Assembly: GCA_001931875.2 (NCBI GenBank)
Contig: MSJH02000808.1
Span: forward strand, 248,001 to 312,000
Direction of reading: 5' to 3'
Source: Byssochlamys sp. IMV 00236
Taxonomy: Eukaryota; Ascomycota; Eurotiomycetes; Eurotiales; Thermoascaceae
DNA length: 64,000 nt
How positions within the stretch are numbered: position 1 is the stretch's first letter; each line of letters begins with the position of its first letter. The position numbers and the translations under genes were made by a program. Under the pieces are notes generated by a model. The model searched no databases and had not been told where the DNA came from. It worked only from the letters and a program-made list of their open reading frames with translations. Below, in pieces: positions 25,250 to 39,478 of this stretch.

Positions 25250-26698
25250 ACACTTTCCATTGAGCGCTGGCCAAAGTGTCTGTGGTCTCGAGTTACCTGC
25301 TGAAGTTGGGTGTGGTTTACTCCAGCTCCGCCCAGAACGCCGAACCACGGCCTAAGATATAATAGTCGGAGCTCCACGCGGCTCATACTAGGAGGGATCA
25401 ACTGATCCCTGTTCTGCTTATTCACTCTTCAGTTGTCTTGGTGTTGTGATCTGTGCGGTTCCTGAAACCATCCAATTATGCCTACAGGTGTGGTAAATAA
25501 AGATGTCCTGCACTCATGGGGATCTCGATCAAAATTATCATCCATCAAGCCCCCAAAGTGGATCCATGGGTGAGGACTTAACATACTTTACACTGCTAAC
25601 TAGTTAATTGGTTAATATTGCTGATCTGAAGTGACACCGCGAGTATAGGTTTCCTGATAACAACCATATCATATGGGAGCATGTGTAAATCTATCAAAAG
25701 CAATTCTTTGCCGAGCACAAATTGCAGCAAACATTGGTTTTCCCATTGACATAATTTCAGAATGAAAAACAATTACAGCAGAGAAACCAAGGTAGTTATT
25801 GACTTACACGAGCGCTGTAAGTAGGAGACCAGACTAATGAACTACCTAGACTCTCTGTTCTCTTAGCCAATCAAGTTGAGCCTGGCATAGTCTGCATCAC
25901 TTATCTATGAGCATCTCAGAGTTGTGTTTCGAGATGATCCTAGTCTCTGAATGACATTTCAGAACCCAATGAAGAAGGTTTTGGCCGGTGATTGAAATAT
26001 GCTGGAGACTTTGATCTTGTTTGCCTCGAAAAACGATATTTGTCTTTCGAATCCGTACTTCACGACGCCTTTGGCAGAGAGACTGATAGAGTTGTTCACC
26101 TCCTCCCATCAACTATCAGTCCTTGTGTATATTTTCAGAAGGTAATAACGGATCTTAGACCGGTGTAGCTAAACAGGCAATTGAAGAAAAGCGCGTTTCT
26201 GCTAGCAGTCTTTGGGTATCGTTCTATCTCATAAATCTATGCGTTGAGAACTTCCGGATACACCACAACAACGCCCAACACATTCTTAAGCCCATTGAAT
26301 AAGATATTATGGTTGTAGTGCAGGCTTCCTGTGTAGAGACATCCGCCTAAACGTCTTAAAGCGCTTGGTTCTGATTTTACTTATCCTTGATAGGGTCTTA
26401 AGCTGTAGCCCAACAACTTTCCTTTCTAAGCGCGCTGCAGTTTCTGTTGGAATAGTCTCGTTGTATGGCTAAGCACTGCCTCTGGGCAATCCCTGTTCTG
26501 GATCATAATTCTGCCACGCATGCGTTGCGGTGCAGGGAAGGCAGCGGTAGCGAATATTTCAACAAAGAAAACCTGACGGCAGATTCCGTTTGTTTTATCA
26601 CCAGATTATATATCAGGTTGATCGATCAACTTGTCATAGCTAACTCCATTCTCTTGAACAAAACACATACTACTTACTACACTACAATATCTGCAACT
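25250..26698. other. Intergenic region upstream of vma1 and of the IFI6-like gene
   Basis: About 1.4 kb without a supportable gene. Near the right end a TATA-like TATATATC (26,607-26,614) and a perfect palindrome GTTGATCGATCAAC (26,617-26,630) lie 70-90 bp upstream of the IFI6-like start codon. Confidence 0.45.
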
Positions 26699-26964
26699 AT
26701 GGGTCTTTTCTCGACTCTGCTGTTTCTCGTGAAACTCCTACCCTCCTTGCTCTTGAGAGTAGGCGGATTCGGTCCCTTGGGGCCCGTTGCAGGTATATTT
26801 GCGACCGGTTCATCTGTTTGCTAAAAGGAAACGGAACCAATCTAACTGATTATCTGGCTTTAGGAAGTCTCGCTGCCGCTTACCAGTCGTGGCGTTTTGG
26901 CGCATTTATATCTGCTGGGTCTACGTTCTCCGTCCTTCAATCCTTAGCAATGAAGTTGGCTTAA
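26699..26964 (+). CDS. IFI6/ISG12-like small hydrophobic protein
   Basis: There are two exons, 26699-26792 and 26864-26964 (64 aa), with a 71-nt intron carrying TCTAAC and a TTTAG acceptor. The intron interrupts a glycine codon inside GPVAGSLAAA. The protein is almost wholly hydrophobic: an N-terminal helix (STLLFLVKLLPSLLLRV) and a Gly/Ala/Ser-rich part with GFGPLGPVAGS and SAGSTFSVLQS. These match the interferon-alpha-inducible protein 6-16 (Ifi-6-16) family, which in animals acts on mitochondria and cell death and which also occurs in fungi. It is short for the family but complete. It ends 470 bp from the convergent MACPF gene. Membrane location is inferred; function in fungi is unknown. 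Confidence 0.75.
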
Positions 26965-27433
26965 GCAACCATGTTCCACTTGGGACCTCAGTGCCATGGG
27001 TATAGCCACAGATGATGGAAGTGTTAATTACGGTGAAGGAGGACTCGGGCTTTTTAGATCAGGTTCATCGCCAATCTACATTACATATGTCTTCCATGGC
27101 CAGAGGGTACTGGAATGAGAAAATGGCGTCGCGAGCAGACATACTTCTTGAACTTTTCTTATTATCACGATGTACCTAATTCCAGGATCCAGTAGGTGTG
27201 AACAGCTACCTGTTTTCCAATATGCTTGCTGCATTTATAACCTTTCCCATGGAGTCAGAGAGATTGAATGATCGCTCCTTGTACTCTTTCCTTCTCAATG
27301 TGGTAATTGCTAGATACTTAGGTACTCGGGTGGTATAACCTCCTGGGGTGGGCTGAGCTCGCCCTTGAAAGCAGGAGTCACAGCTGCGCCGCCGGTTTCT
27401 TCTTTTGAGTCGTTAGATACGGTACAAAGTCTA
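26965..27433. other. Short intergenic region between two convergent genes
   Basis: About 470 bp with no coding frame of note; it should hold the two 3' UTRs of the IFI6-like and MACPF genes. Confidence 0.4.
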
Positions 27434-30261
27434 TTACGAGTTCAAGTGATACGGCTGGTATCGCAGAGTGAAGACCAACGGTTCCGTAGACACAATATCT
27501 GTATCCTTCCGGAACAGGCTACCGTCCTTCGCCCCCCGATCAACCACCACGGCTCCCTCTTCTCCCTCTGCACCTCGTACCTCGCCAAGCAACACACTGC
27601 CTGCGTACACGTCGATTACGACTTCGGTCTCCTGGGGAAGACCGTCCTCTGTCTGAGAATTGACAGCTCTGAAATGGAACGTGACAGGCGTCTCAATCTT
27701 CTTTGTAGGGATTTCTTGCAGTTGCGTTCTCCTGTATGGGAAATACGCCTGCCCAGGAACGCAGCCCGTGTAGTTGTCAATGTCAGCGTTCCAAGCGGTG
27801 TACGCATAATCCGCCATAACCTGATAGTGTGTGCTCAGCAAAGTCTCCAAAATCGGCTCACAGACCAAAGACACAGAAGGTCGGCTTACCCTAGCGCGTT
27901 GCTTGACATCGTTTATCATGGTCCCATGCAGCGAAAATACTTGTGCATTTCCATCTTTCGACTTACTCAAAGATACTGTCTTCCTTGGCCCTCTCTCTGT
28001 GACGTGTGGATATGCGTCAGGCGTAAACCCTCTCTTATTGAAGTCTTTAAGCAAGATGGGCGCTGGTCTCGTGAGTCAGCTTAGATCCGCTGGTCTAATG
28101 TGTGTATACGGGTGCATGGGGAGCGCTTACGCAGAGGATCCTCCTCTGTGTTGAATCCGAGATACTTTCCACTCGGCTTGTGCAAGAAGCAGATATCGAC
28201 CTTGGAATTGACTGGCTTCCCTTCAAACCTCTTAAGCTTCTCACCAACATCCTTCTCGACATCACAGATCATGTCAGCAATAGACACAAGGTTATCTTGC
28301 TGGTCAATATTAGCAAACATATTCCGCAAAGCACCCTTAATGTTCTCACCTTCACCACGCGCCAGTTATAATACGATGAAACAGTCTTGCACCATGCGGG
28401 GGGACTGCGTCTCATTGTCAGCATATATTGGATCGCAGAAACTGGAAGCTGGGCAGTACTTATTGCAGAGGAGAGTGTCACCTCCTTTGGCATCCCACGC
28501 CATCTGGCTATCAAACGCAGCGGAAGACGTCTCTTTTCTTTCATTAGTATCACTCCCATAGCCACCTTTGACGGTCGCCTGAACACCGGGCCCGGCGAAG
28601 GATATGCCGGCCGAGATTTTCAACCTCTTTGTCTTTTCTCCGATGTTGCTGCCCGTCACGGCAGCAGACTCTTGCGTGGAGTGCAGTCGGCCTCCAAGCT
28701 GGACCTTGGTGGAAAAGAAGGAACCTAAATCATTAAATACCGATCAAAAAGCGGAGCTGTATCACACGAACCAAATTTCCTCTTAAAGCTCCCAGCGTCC
28801 TCTCTCGAATTGATGTTCCTGAGATGTTCCTTGCATTCTTCGGTAAGCTCGAGACTGTCTTTGTCGAGGCTAACAATGACACGCGGAAACTAGACTTCTG
28901 CATTAGCTTGAGTCTTAGAAGGGGAAGCCTGGTTGAACACCGACGTTGTATGTAACGACCATATGATTGGTCTCCGTCTGGTTTCTTTTCTGGCTGCGTT
29001 CGCTGGTTTCGTATTCGTGCCCTCCAGAGACGCCTAAACTATATCCGTAGGCACCCCCTCCGCTACTTGTCTTAGCAATGGCCCATAACAACTAAAACAA
29101 TAAGAAAGCAGCAACGTACATAGCAACTTCGGATGAACTCTTGGACAAGGAGCTGGAAGCTATAGCCGACGCCACGGAGGATTTATGCTCGGAGACGTCG
29201 ACGTAGGAGTCGTCTGTGACAATGAACCGAGGTATGCGGAGCATTTCTGTCTGTGGACTTGGTCAGTAATGTCAACTCATCTGGCTCATTCGACGTACTG
29301 TCTCTGTAGCCGACATTGTCCCAGCATTCTCGACGGGTTCATTCTCGCTGTCTTTATCATCGAAATAATACTCGATGGCGCGCTGCTTGAGTCGGAAGGC
29401 TGATCGCGTAAGCTCTTCTTTCCATACAATTGCGTAAGCTGAACACTCTTACTAGAAATGGCCCGTTCTACGCTCGCCGGAGACTCGATTGATGCTCTCC
29501 AGATAGTGTTGCCATGTAGAAGAGCGTTTGTCTCGGTCACGGCATGCCACTGCTCCTCAGACATATCAACTGGGTGACTGGTGCAAAGTCAGTGATTCTC
29601 GGGTGACTATTGAAGGAAATGGGAGTCGGGGCTCACATGATGTTTCCGTTCCCAACCTCGGCCATAAAGTCTCGATGACTATAGGATCCCTTGAGTGATT
29701 CACGCGCGTTATCAGGCAGGAGTTCGGCTTTCTGTGATGATGTGAGCTCTCGATTTCAATGTCTCAATCTATTAATGCTGGGTGTACCTTTAATTCAAAA
29801 TCAATCTTCTGCTTGAGAAACTCCTTTGTGCCTTCATCCATCTCGGTGACGCGTTTACGCGACCGGAGATAGATCCTGATATTTTCTTTCCCATTCTTGG
29901 GATTTTCCAAGACATCTAGCTGCTGGTCTTTGTTAACACCGGGCTCCTTGTCCTTGTTAGCGACCAGGTCAATATAGTCCGAGAAAGAAAGTGTATCTTT
30001 GAGCTCAGCACCAGAAGTGGTGCAGAATTTACATGTCTTCCTGCAAATATTTAAGACGTATTCATTGCTTACTATTGCTGGGAGAACTTACTCGCGAAGA
30101 GTCAGGGCCTTGTTCGTCCGCAAATGGTCGCGGACCTCGGACAAGGTTTTCTCCTTCTCGATTTCCGGCACTGAGACGATTTTCTCGAGTTCAGCAGCCT
30201 TTGTGGCTTGATCCACAAAGTAGATGTCGAGGAGCAGCTTCTTGGTTTCCGGGGTTGTCAT
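27434..30261 (-). CDS. MACPF (membrane-attack/perforin domain) protein, intracellular type
   Basis: Twelve exons join in frame: 30261-30092, 30040-29788, 29731-29637, 29577-29453, 29399-29299, 29250-29120, 29065-28945, 28889-28772, 28724-28460, 28404-28350, 28299-28131 and 28062-27434 (743 aa). All introns are 47-68 nt. The MACPF core lies roughly at residues 290-540: FPRVIV, then FGSFF-x6-GG with VQLGGRL (the family's YGTHF-x6-GG signature with His replaced by Phe), then WDAKGGDTLLC and NNPPAWC. There is no signal peptide, so the protein is probably cytosolic. The N-terminal 230 residues (ubiquitin-like or coiled) and the C-terminal beta-rich 200 residues were not recognised. Perforin-fold proteins make pores, but many fungal ones have no known role. 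The second splice (exon 4/5) and the 11/12 junction are the least certain. Confidence 0.82.
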
Positions 30262-30356
30262 TTTGGCGTTGTGGTAGTAGGTTTTGAGTGTGGACTGCAG
30301 CTTCAGGAAAGATGGAAGTGATGATGGGGAACACGACGAAGAGAGAGCTCCAAGAC

Positions 30357-30365
30357 ATATATATA
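30357..30365 (-). promoter_or_regulatory. TATA-like element of the MACPF gene
   Basis: An alternating ATATATATA run lies about 95-105 nt upstream of the MACPF start codon at 30261 on the minus strand. It fits a core promoter position but is not proven. Confidence 0.4.
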
Positions 30366-31561
30366 CCCAAAATAAGGTCCCAAAAGTACCATTACCCCCA
30401 TGACAAGAGTCCAATCACTCTTTCACGATCTATAGGTGGCTGCGTGGCCGCTCAACTGAACAGTCCATCAGGATTGAGAAGTCGGCGTAGGATATTCCAC
30501 CGGACAGGGCCAATCGATCCTAAACCAACGAGGTTCAGCAATGTGTCTGTTACAGAATTTAACCTTATCACAATCTTGCATTTTACCTTGACTAGCGTTT
30601 TATTCCTTAACGGGAACATGAATAGGCTCTATACAACATTGGTGGCGTCAAGCTTTTCTGTGACAACCACGCAGGATCATCACATTCCTTGCCACTGTTT
30701 CCCCGAAGAAGCTTCGGAGATGCGATGTGGAGGGCGGCAGCTATCATCGCGTGCGAACGTGCCGTCTTTCAGCTCTGTGAAAGTGTGTCAGTGATGTAGA
30801 TCACACACTGCATGTTAACTACCTGGTTTGTGGGGAGTCAAATTAGAAGGATTTGAAATCGATTCCCCGTGCTTCTGCGTCATCGACGAGTACAAATATC
30901 ATAAACCTTGCCGATATACGTATTTCAGTAATTGACTGCCTATTACTCCGTATAATACATGCGAGAGAATGGGAACCTCCCGCAGCGATCTGCTTCAACT
31001 GCAGCACATTACCGTCATTATGTTTACCTGGTGGGTTATTGCAAATAGGGATCTGCAGGGCAACGAAAATGTAATTATACTCCGTATGGTGCACATTATA
31101 TGATCCATCAATTTTGCCACTCACATCATCTTCAAGTACAGCTGGCGCAGAATTGGAAGAATAGATTTACAAGGAAGCGAATGCTACCCCTCTCCCGATC
31201 TGAGAAGATATATGCAGGTGTTCTGAATTTCCGATCCAGCCAGCCACAACCCGATTTTGAACGCTTTAATCACTAGTTTAGTCATACCGTATTGCTGTAA
31301 CTAACTATATGTAACTCTATACATTCTGCCTTATACAGGACCACGGTTGGCTGGAAGGCCGGCGGGTCCATCCGGCTATGGGTGAACTTTCCACTTTATT
31401 GGACGACTCAACGTACACTATATGTATATGGATGAATCCGCATATTATCGTATAATCAATGTTCAATTGATATTCAAGTTGCTGGTTGCCTCGTGGCCTT
31501 TATCTTCAGCTGGACCCACATTGCGGTGAACTGCCCCACCGTTTGGCAACTAAGTACTAAC
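30366..31561. other. Intergenic region left of the repeat island
   Basis: About 1.2 kb of normal-composition sequence with no supportable gene. It contains two ACTCCGTAT motifs (near 30,948 and 31,080). A sharp shift to AT-rich DNA begins at about 31,600. Confidence 0.45.
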
Positions 31562-32388
31562 TAACGTAATTCACATACGAGCCGCCACTACATACGACCT
31601 GCCACCCCATTTAATAATCTAGTTTTTAAATACATTTATCTCAACCATAATGCTATTAAATTAAATTAATTAACTAAATAGTCTATTTAAATATATTTTT
31701 CTTCTATGCCCTAATAATCTGCATATTCTATACCCTTAGGGGGGGCGCATATATAATTAAATAGTCAATTCTCTAAGCATATTAGGGCTAGGGGGAGATA
31801 TTTTAATTATTTCTTATTGCTATATAATTAATACAGATACTTTTTAAATAAAAAGGCCTTTTTTAGCAAGTATCTGCCTTCTAGATTAGGTCTATTTTTA
31901 CTTTTTTTTCTTATTTTTATCTTATAATTCCTTATTTTTTTTATTAGTAAAATAGCATTATATATTATAACTTAGCAGCCTTTAATAAGTTAGTTTAATA
32001 TATATTTAAAAGGACTTATTAGGCTTTAAGATTATATATAAAATAAAGTATTAATTAATAAAGCCTATTAATATAGATCTTTCCTAGTAATAGGGGTTTT
32101 TAGTATAAAATTCTAGCTTAAATTACTATCCTGGCTTAGAGAGGGGGTAAGTATTTAAAGCTAGATATTTAGCTTTAAAAATATTTAATCAGGTAAAAAG
32201 GATACTAAATTAGCTATTAAAAAGCTATTTTTAATTATCTTTAATTTAAAAGCTTTAATTTATATAATAAGATATATTTTAAAAAAGTTAAATTTATTAA
32301 TATAATTAATCTCGCGCTGTATTTTTATTTTAACTAACTAATTATATATATATTTTAAGACTATAAAATAGCTAATATTAAGCAGTTA

Positions 32389-32750
32389 TATTATAAACTA
32401 GGGCTACAATACCTAATATTATAGACCTGCCAAGACCTAGGATAGAGAATACAGGATAATAAGATAACTAGATCTATATGTAATAGTTAGATTAACTAAG
32501 TTATAGATAGAGCTATTAAGACTAAGTTATCTAGATAACCTAGTAGACTAAATAGATAAATAAATAACCCCCTAAAGAAATAAAAGTTAGACAAATTAGT
32601 AATTTATTCTAATTACTATTAAACTAGATCTTTAACTCTACTATATATATATTGCTACTCGCCTACATCTTAACCTCTTATCTTATATTCTGTTTAACTA
32701 GTTTACTAATTACCTCTAATTAAAAAGCTTTCTTATCTCAGCTCTTTATA
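32389..32750 (+). repeat. 5' LTR of the gypsy element
   Basis: It is 362 bp long, begins TATTATAAACTA and ends CTCTTTATA, consistent with TG...CA ends converted by RIP to TA...TA. It aligns along its whole length with the 3' LTR, with scattered transition differences. It is preceded directly by CTAATATTAAGCAGTTA (32372-32388), the left copy of the target duplication. Confidence 0.9.
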
Positions 32751-35700
32751 GTTTAAATTACTCAACTAATAATATATTAAGAAAAAAAAAATATTAAGAA
32801 GTAGTACTAGAGATTAGTATAAAGAATTTATATATAACCTAAGACTTACATAATTTAGATCTAAATCTAAATATAGTCTAGAGCTTAATACTTAACTTAA
32901 ACTAGCAAATATTACTAATCCTAAGTAATTAAAATTAGCTAATAATACTAGTCCTAACTAGCCCGGACTAGTAACTATTATAAGTTTAAAAAATCTAATA
33001 AATCTAAGAAATATTATAGACCTTAAGATTTAATAAGAATTAAATACTATTAATACTAGACCTACTACCTTATTAAATTCCTAGCATTAAGTTAATAATA
33101 TAGTAACAAGAGCTCTACTAAATATAACTTAAAGATTATTAGAAAAAATAAGTATAGCTGCAGTTATAAAGCTAATAAAATAAATAAATATAATTTCTAA
33201 ATCTAGATCTATTATTAAACTACTTAAACCTTATTAATATTAAGCTAAAAATCTAAATAGCTATTATTATTAATACTGCTATATAAAGTAATACTTTACC
33301 TATAATATATTAATATTTTAAATTAAGGCTAATAAAATAAATTATACTATTATATTACTTTTAGATAAATATATAATAGCTTAAAATTATAAACCCCCTA
33401 TTTTAGCTATAATTTTATAATAGGGATTATAATAATAGCTATTAGATTATCTTAAGAATTTATAATATTAACCCTAAATAATAGCTATATAATTCTAAGG
33501 ATTAAAGTAATAATAAGAACAGACTATTTAAGACTTTCTTAATAAATTTAAGCTTTATAAAGCTAAATTAGGCCTAAAAGAAAATATCTAAAGCTAAACC
33601 TTCTTCTTTATATTATAGGAAGATATATAGAATTAGCTATTTAAATATATAAAGATTTTAATTAATATATAAAAACTAGCTTTAAAAGCTATAGTTATTA
33701 AATAGAGCCTTAAAAGCTTTATTAAATTTTAACTAAAGGACTTTAAAAAAAAAAAATTTTATCCTTATATAAAAGATAAGCAGAGAAGTAAATTATTTTA
33801 ATTAAATTTTATAAAGACTTTCTACTTTATAAAGACTTCTTTAAAATATAAAATAAAAAAGTTTAGATTTATAAAAAAGCAAGAATAATTAAAGAAAGAG
33901 AAATAATATTTTAATTATAAAGAGTAGAAATATATTAATAGATAATATTTTAAAAAAAATAAAAAGAGCTAAGATTTAAAAAAAAACTCTAAATCCTTTA
34001 AAAAAAAAGAAATTAGGCTTAAGATATTTTAATACCTTAATAATATAGAATTAAAGTTTATAATAATAATAAGAGTATTAATTAAGAGTTATACTATAAA
34101 AATAAATATACTCTTTAACTCTTAAGCATATAATAACTTTATTAATTATAATTTCTTAATATACTATAAATACTAAGGATTCTCCTAATAGTTAATTAGG
34201 CATATTTTATAAATAAGAGACTAAATAATACTAATCTATAGTAACTTCCCAATTATTATTAAGATAAAAGATTTAAAGGAGAAGATAAAATAATATAAGA
34301 TTAACTTTTAGATTATTTCTATATAAAAACCTAATATAGTTAGAAAGAATTAAAATATAATCCTAAGATTACTATAATTATACTAGAATAATTTTATTAT
34401 AAATTAGAAATACTTAACTTAGAGATACTAGTAAGAGGCTTTATCCTAGATTAAGATTTAAACCTTATAAGTATTTATAGAAATAGCATAAGATTAACTA
34501 ATTTATTATATATAAGAAAAATATATTAAGATAAATATAAAAGAAATTTAACTTCTCTTATATTATATATAATTCTAAGATATTTTTTTAAAAAAAAGAG
34601 CTAAAATATTACCTCTACTAAAAAATATTAAGATTTATATAATTAAGCTAATTAATAATAAGATATTGCTATAAGGGCCTTTATACCTATACTCTACTAA
34701 AGAATTAAATATATTATAAAAATATTTAGAAAATATATAATAATAAGGTTAAATCTAGGCTTTAACTAACTTAGCTAGATTACTAATTATTTTTATCCTT
34801 AAAAAAGATAATAAACTATATTTATATATTAATTATTAAGGATTAAATACCTAAATAATTAAGAATTATTATCTACTACTATAGATAAATAAAATATTAG
34901 ATTAATTAATAAGCGTAAAATTCTTTATAAAACTTAATCTTTAAGAAGCCTATTATAAGATCTATATATAAAGAGGAGATAAATAAAAAATAATATTTAG
35001 AACCTAATATAGCTATTTTAAATATCTTATTATATTATTTAGACTATATAATACTCTAGCTATATTTTAAGCCTATATTAATATAGCACTAAGGGGCCTA
35101 TTAAATATCTGCTATATTATATACTTAAATAATATTTTAATCTTCTTAATAAATAAGAAAGAATATAAATAATATATCTTTAAAATACTAGAGAGACTTT
35201 ATAAATATAATTTATATATAAAGCTAAGTAAATATAAATTCTATAAGAAAAAAGTTTCTTTCTTTAGATTTATTATAAGATAAGATAGAATTAAAATAAA
35301 TCTTTTTAAAATTAAAATAATTTATAATTAGCCTATATTAAAGACCTTTTATAATATTTAGATCTTCTTAAGATTTATAAGTTTTTTTAAAAGATTTATT
35401 TATAATTACTTTACTATTATAATATTATTAATAGACTTACTTAAAGACAGTAAAAATAATAAAAAGATAAGCTTATTAAAATAAATACTTAAAGTATAAA
35501 AAATATTTAATAATTTAAAAACTATATTTATTAAACCGCTAATATTATAATATTATAATTTAGAGAAGCTAATTATAATAGCTATAGATATCTTAGGATT
35601 TACTTTAGCTGCTATTTTACTATAACTTATAAATAAGATAATAAGATAATAATACTTAATCATATACTTCTTAAAAAAATTTACTAAAATTAAATATTAA

Positions 35701-38700
35701 TATAAAGTATATAACTAAGAATTATTAATAATAGTTAAAGCTTTTAAGTATTAAAGATACTATTTAGATAATAATAAATACCCTGCTTAAATATAAACTA
35801 ACTATATAAACCTGCGCTACTTCTTTATAATAAAAATTTTAAATAATAAATAAGTAAGATAGGCAAAGCTATTAGCAGGCTATAACTTTTATATTAAATA
35901 TAAGCTAGATTATTTAAATATAACAGATATACTATCTTAGAGATTAGATTATAAACCCTTAAAAAAGGAATAAGAGATTAGATTATTGCTTATCTTATAG
36001 AAAAAATTAAAATTATATATTTTAAATAAAGAAAAGAGTATAGGTAGTTATAAATACTTATTATTAAGACTATTAGTATTAAAAATTATTAATAAAGAAA
36101 TAATCTAAAATCTTCTAAAACTTAATCTTTTAAAGTTATTTAAATAGCTCTAATAAAGGAATACCTTTATATTAAAAAAAATTAGTAATTTAGAGACTAA
36201 TTAATCTAAAAGCTCTAAATAAATTATAGATAATAAGGGTCTGCTATAGAGACAGGATTAAATTTATATCCTAGATAAATATTTACTAAAACTAGAATTA
36301 TTATAAATTTATTATAATAATCTATATACTAGCTATTAAGGAGTTAAAACTATAGAAGAGTTACTTAAGCAAAAGTTCTATTAGCTAAGTATATAGAATA
36401 ATATATAGAAATATATAAAGACCTATAATATCTATAAAAGGAATTAAATTCCTAGATATAAGCTATATAGATAATTAAGCTTATTATCTATAATAGAAAG
36501 ACTTTAGCAGAGTATATTAATAAACTTTATTATTAGCTTGCTATTATTAACTTAATAAAGAGTTAAATATAATATAATTCTAGTAATTATAGACTAATAC
36601 TCTAAGATAGCTTTATATATTCTAATTTAAGAAATAATTATAGCAGAAGATCTAGCTAACCTAATTATAAAAAGGGTATATTATTAATTTAGTCCCCTAA
36701 TATTAATTATCTCTAATTAGAGATTAGTATTTATTAGTAGATATTAGACTAAGCTTTATTAATATATATAAATTACCTAATTAATAAGTATTATTTTTTA
36801 TTTATAAATAGATAGGCAGATAAAGTGCTAGAATTAGATCTTAAAGTATTATTTAAAGATATATATAAATTATTATTAAGATAATTAGGTATTATTATTA
36901 GATACAGCGGAATATACTTATAATAATATAAAATATTCTATTATTAAATACTTGCTATTTAAAGCCCTTTATAGCTTTAACTCTAATAGCTGAGATAAAT
37001 ATAATATAAAAACAAGGTTAAATATTCTTATTATTAAGGAATAACTTAAGGAATTAATAGATACTAGGGCAGAGTTAGAAAAGTACTTATAATATACTAT
37101 TAAGATATAAGTAAAGTACTATAATAAAAAGCATATGCCTAAATTATATAAAATAGGAGATTAAGTTCTTTTATTAATAAAGAATTTACAAACTAATTAA
37201 TTTAATAAGAAGTTAAATTACTAATTTTCTAGATCTTATAAAATAATTAAAATAATTAGAAAATAAGTATACTAATTATAATTACTGAAAAGCCTAGGCA
37301 AAATATATTTAATATTTTATATATTCCTACTAAAGCCTTATAATTAATAAGAAGGGATAAAACCTAAATAGCTAAATTTAATTTTTATTAATAAAGAATA
37401 AAAATAGGAGATAAAAAAAATTCTTAATAAATAAACCTTTTATAAGAAGATATAGTTCCTAATAAAATAAAAAAAATATTTTTTATATAAGAACTTATAG
37501 CAGCTATTAGAAGATCTTATATATATAATTAAAGCTTTAGAGGAATATTGCAGTAAGAATCTTAATAAGACTCTTAATATAAGTAAGCCGTTTAAGTAAA
37601 GGCAATATAAAAAAAAGTTAAAAAATAAAAAATAAAGTAAGATAAATAGATAATAATACTTTTTTTCTTATTAGATTTTTTAATTATTATTAAATATATT
37701 GCTATATATATTACTTTTTCTCTAATTTTCTTATTAAATTTAGGAGTTTTAAAGAGAATATAAACTATAGAAAAAAGGAATTTTAATAAAAATAATTTAA
37801 TTTAACTAAGCTAGCCTTAGCTAAGGCTCTAAATATAGGCCTATAAAATCCTTTTATTTAGCTATTTTATTACTATAAAACCCCTTAATAATCTCTTTCT
37901 CTTCCTTATTAAAGAGTAGAGGCAGTCCCTATAATTAGGCAAATATATTACCTATATATAAAAGGTTATAGTTTAATAAATAGAGTATTTATTATAATTT
38001 TTAGAAGAGATATAATAACTCTAATTTAAAATATAATAGGATTAATAAGATAATAATAGTATTAAGCTAGTATCTAATAGTTTTAGATATAGATTTTTAT
38101 ATATATATCTCTATAAAAAAGATATATATATTTATAGTCTTATTAAAAGACTCTAAATTACTTAAAAGATAAGCCTCTTAGCTAAAACTTTAAATATAAG
38201 TTAACTCGGCCTTATATATTAATAGTATAGGGATATATAGCTTATAAAGGCCCTTATAATAAAGATACTTTATATTAATATAAGGATAAATATATTATTA
38301 TTTAAGATCTTGCACTAAGGCCTTTAAATAATAAAAATATATCTCTTATAAAATAGGAGAAAAGTCTTTAACTAAACTTTTTAAGCTAAAAGAATTTATA
38401 ATAGAGTTTATCTTAAAGATAATAAGATAATCTATTACTATATTAGCATTAGTAATAATAATTAATATTATTATTTTAGTAAGAGCTAAATTAATCTAGA
38501 GAGAAAATATTTTAATAATAGCTTTAACTCTAGGAATAAGACTTATAATAATATCTTAAGTTCTCTAAGTCTCTATATTAAGGACCTTCTTTACCTTTAA
38601 TCTTTTTTATAGTTTTTTAGCTAATTAAATAAAAGTTTCTTTTATTATAAGTATAGTAAAAGTAATATTATTATAATTATATTTTAACCTCTAAAAAAGA

Positions 38701-39478
38701 TATAATAAACTAGCCTATATCTTCTTATATATAAGAGGAATTATATTACTAAATATAAACTAATCCCTATATATTTTAAGTAAGAAGTACTCTTTTATTA
38801 AGGAGTTCTCTATAAATACCCCTAATAAAGATATTCTACTATTATTATTAATAGCAGTAAATAGTATAATCTATAAAAAAGAAATTATCTATTTTAATAT
38901 TATAGCGGCAGTTAGAGATATAGGAAAAAAAATTAAATTAAGCTATTTCTTATCTTTATTAAACTAGCTATAAAAGAATTAAACTTTAGCTATTATAAAG
39001 GCAAGCATAGGGATCTTATTAAGAGAGCCTAAAAGAAATAAAATATGCTTAAAATACTTAAGAAGCATAGCTATACTAATTAGCACTATTATATAAACCT
39101 AAAGGATTATAACTTATATTAAGTGCACATATAGAACCTATAAAGAAAATAACTTAAAAATCCTATTTTTAATATACTTATATAATTATTAATACTTTCT
39201 ATAGATAGATTACTAAAAATAATATTAAATAAGCTATAGAAATAAAAAAAGAATAGCTTAATATATAAGTAAAAGAATAAGAGTTAGTTAGTAAAAAAAA
39301 AAAAATATTCTTAATCTTTTAGATAAAAATATTAAAATAAAGCTAATATTAGATAAATTTATATAACAAATATACTTTAATAATAACTTATTACTATTAC
39401 TACAGCTATGCTAAATATCTAAATCTATATAATAAACTTTATATAGCTTAAGATAAGCCTTTTAAAGGGGGGAGATAT

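Noticed and set aside
27365..28084. 239-codon plus-strand ORF
   Set aside because: It is the antisense shadow of the last exon of the MACPF gene.
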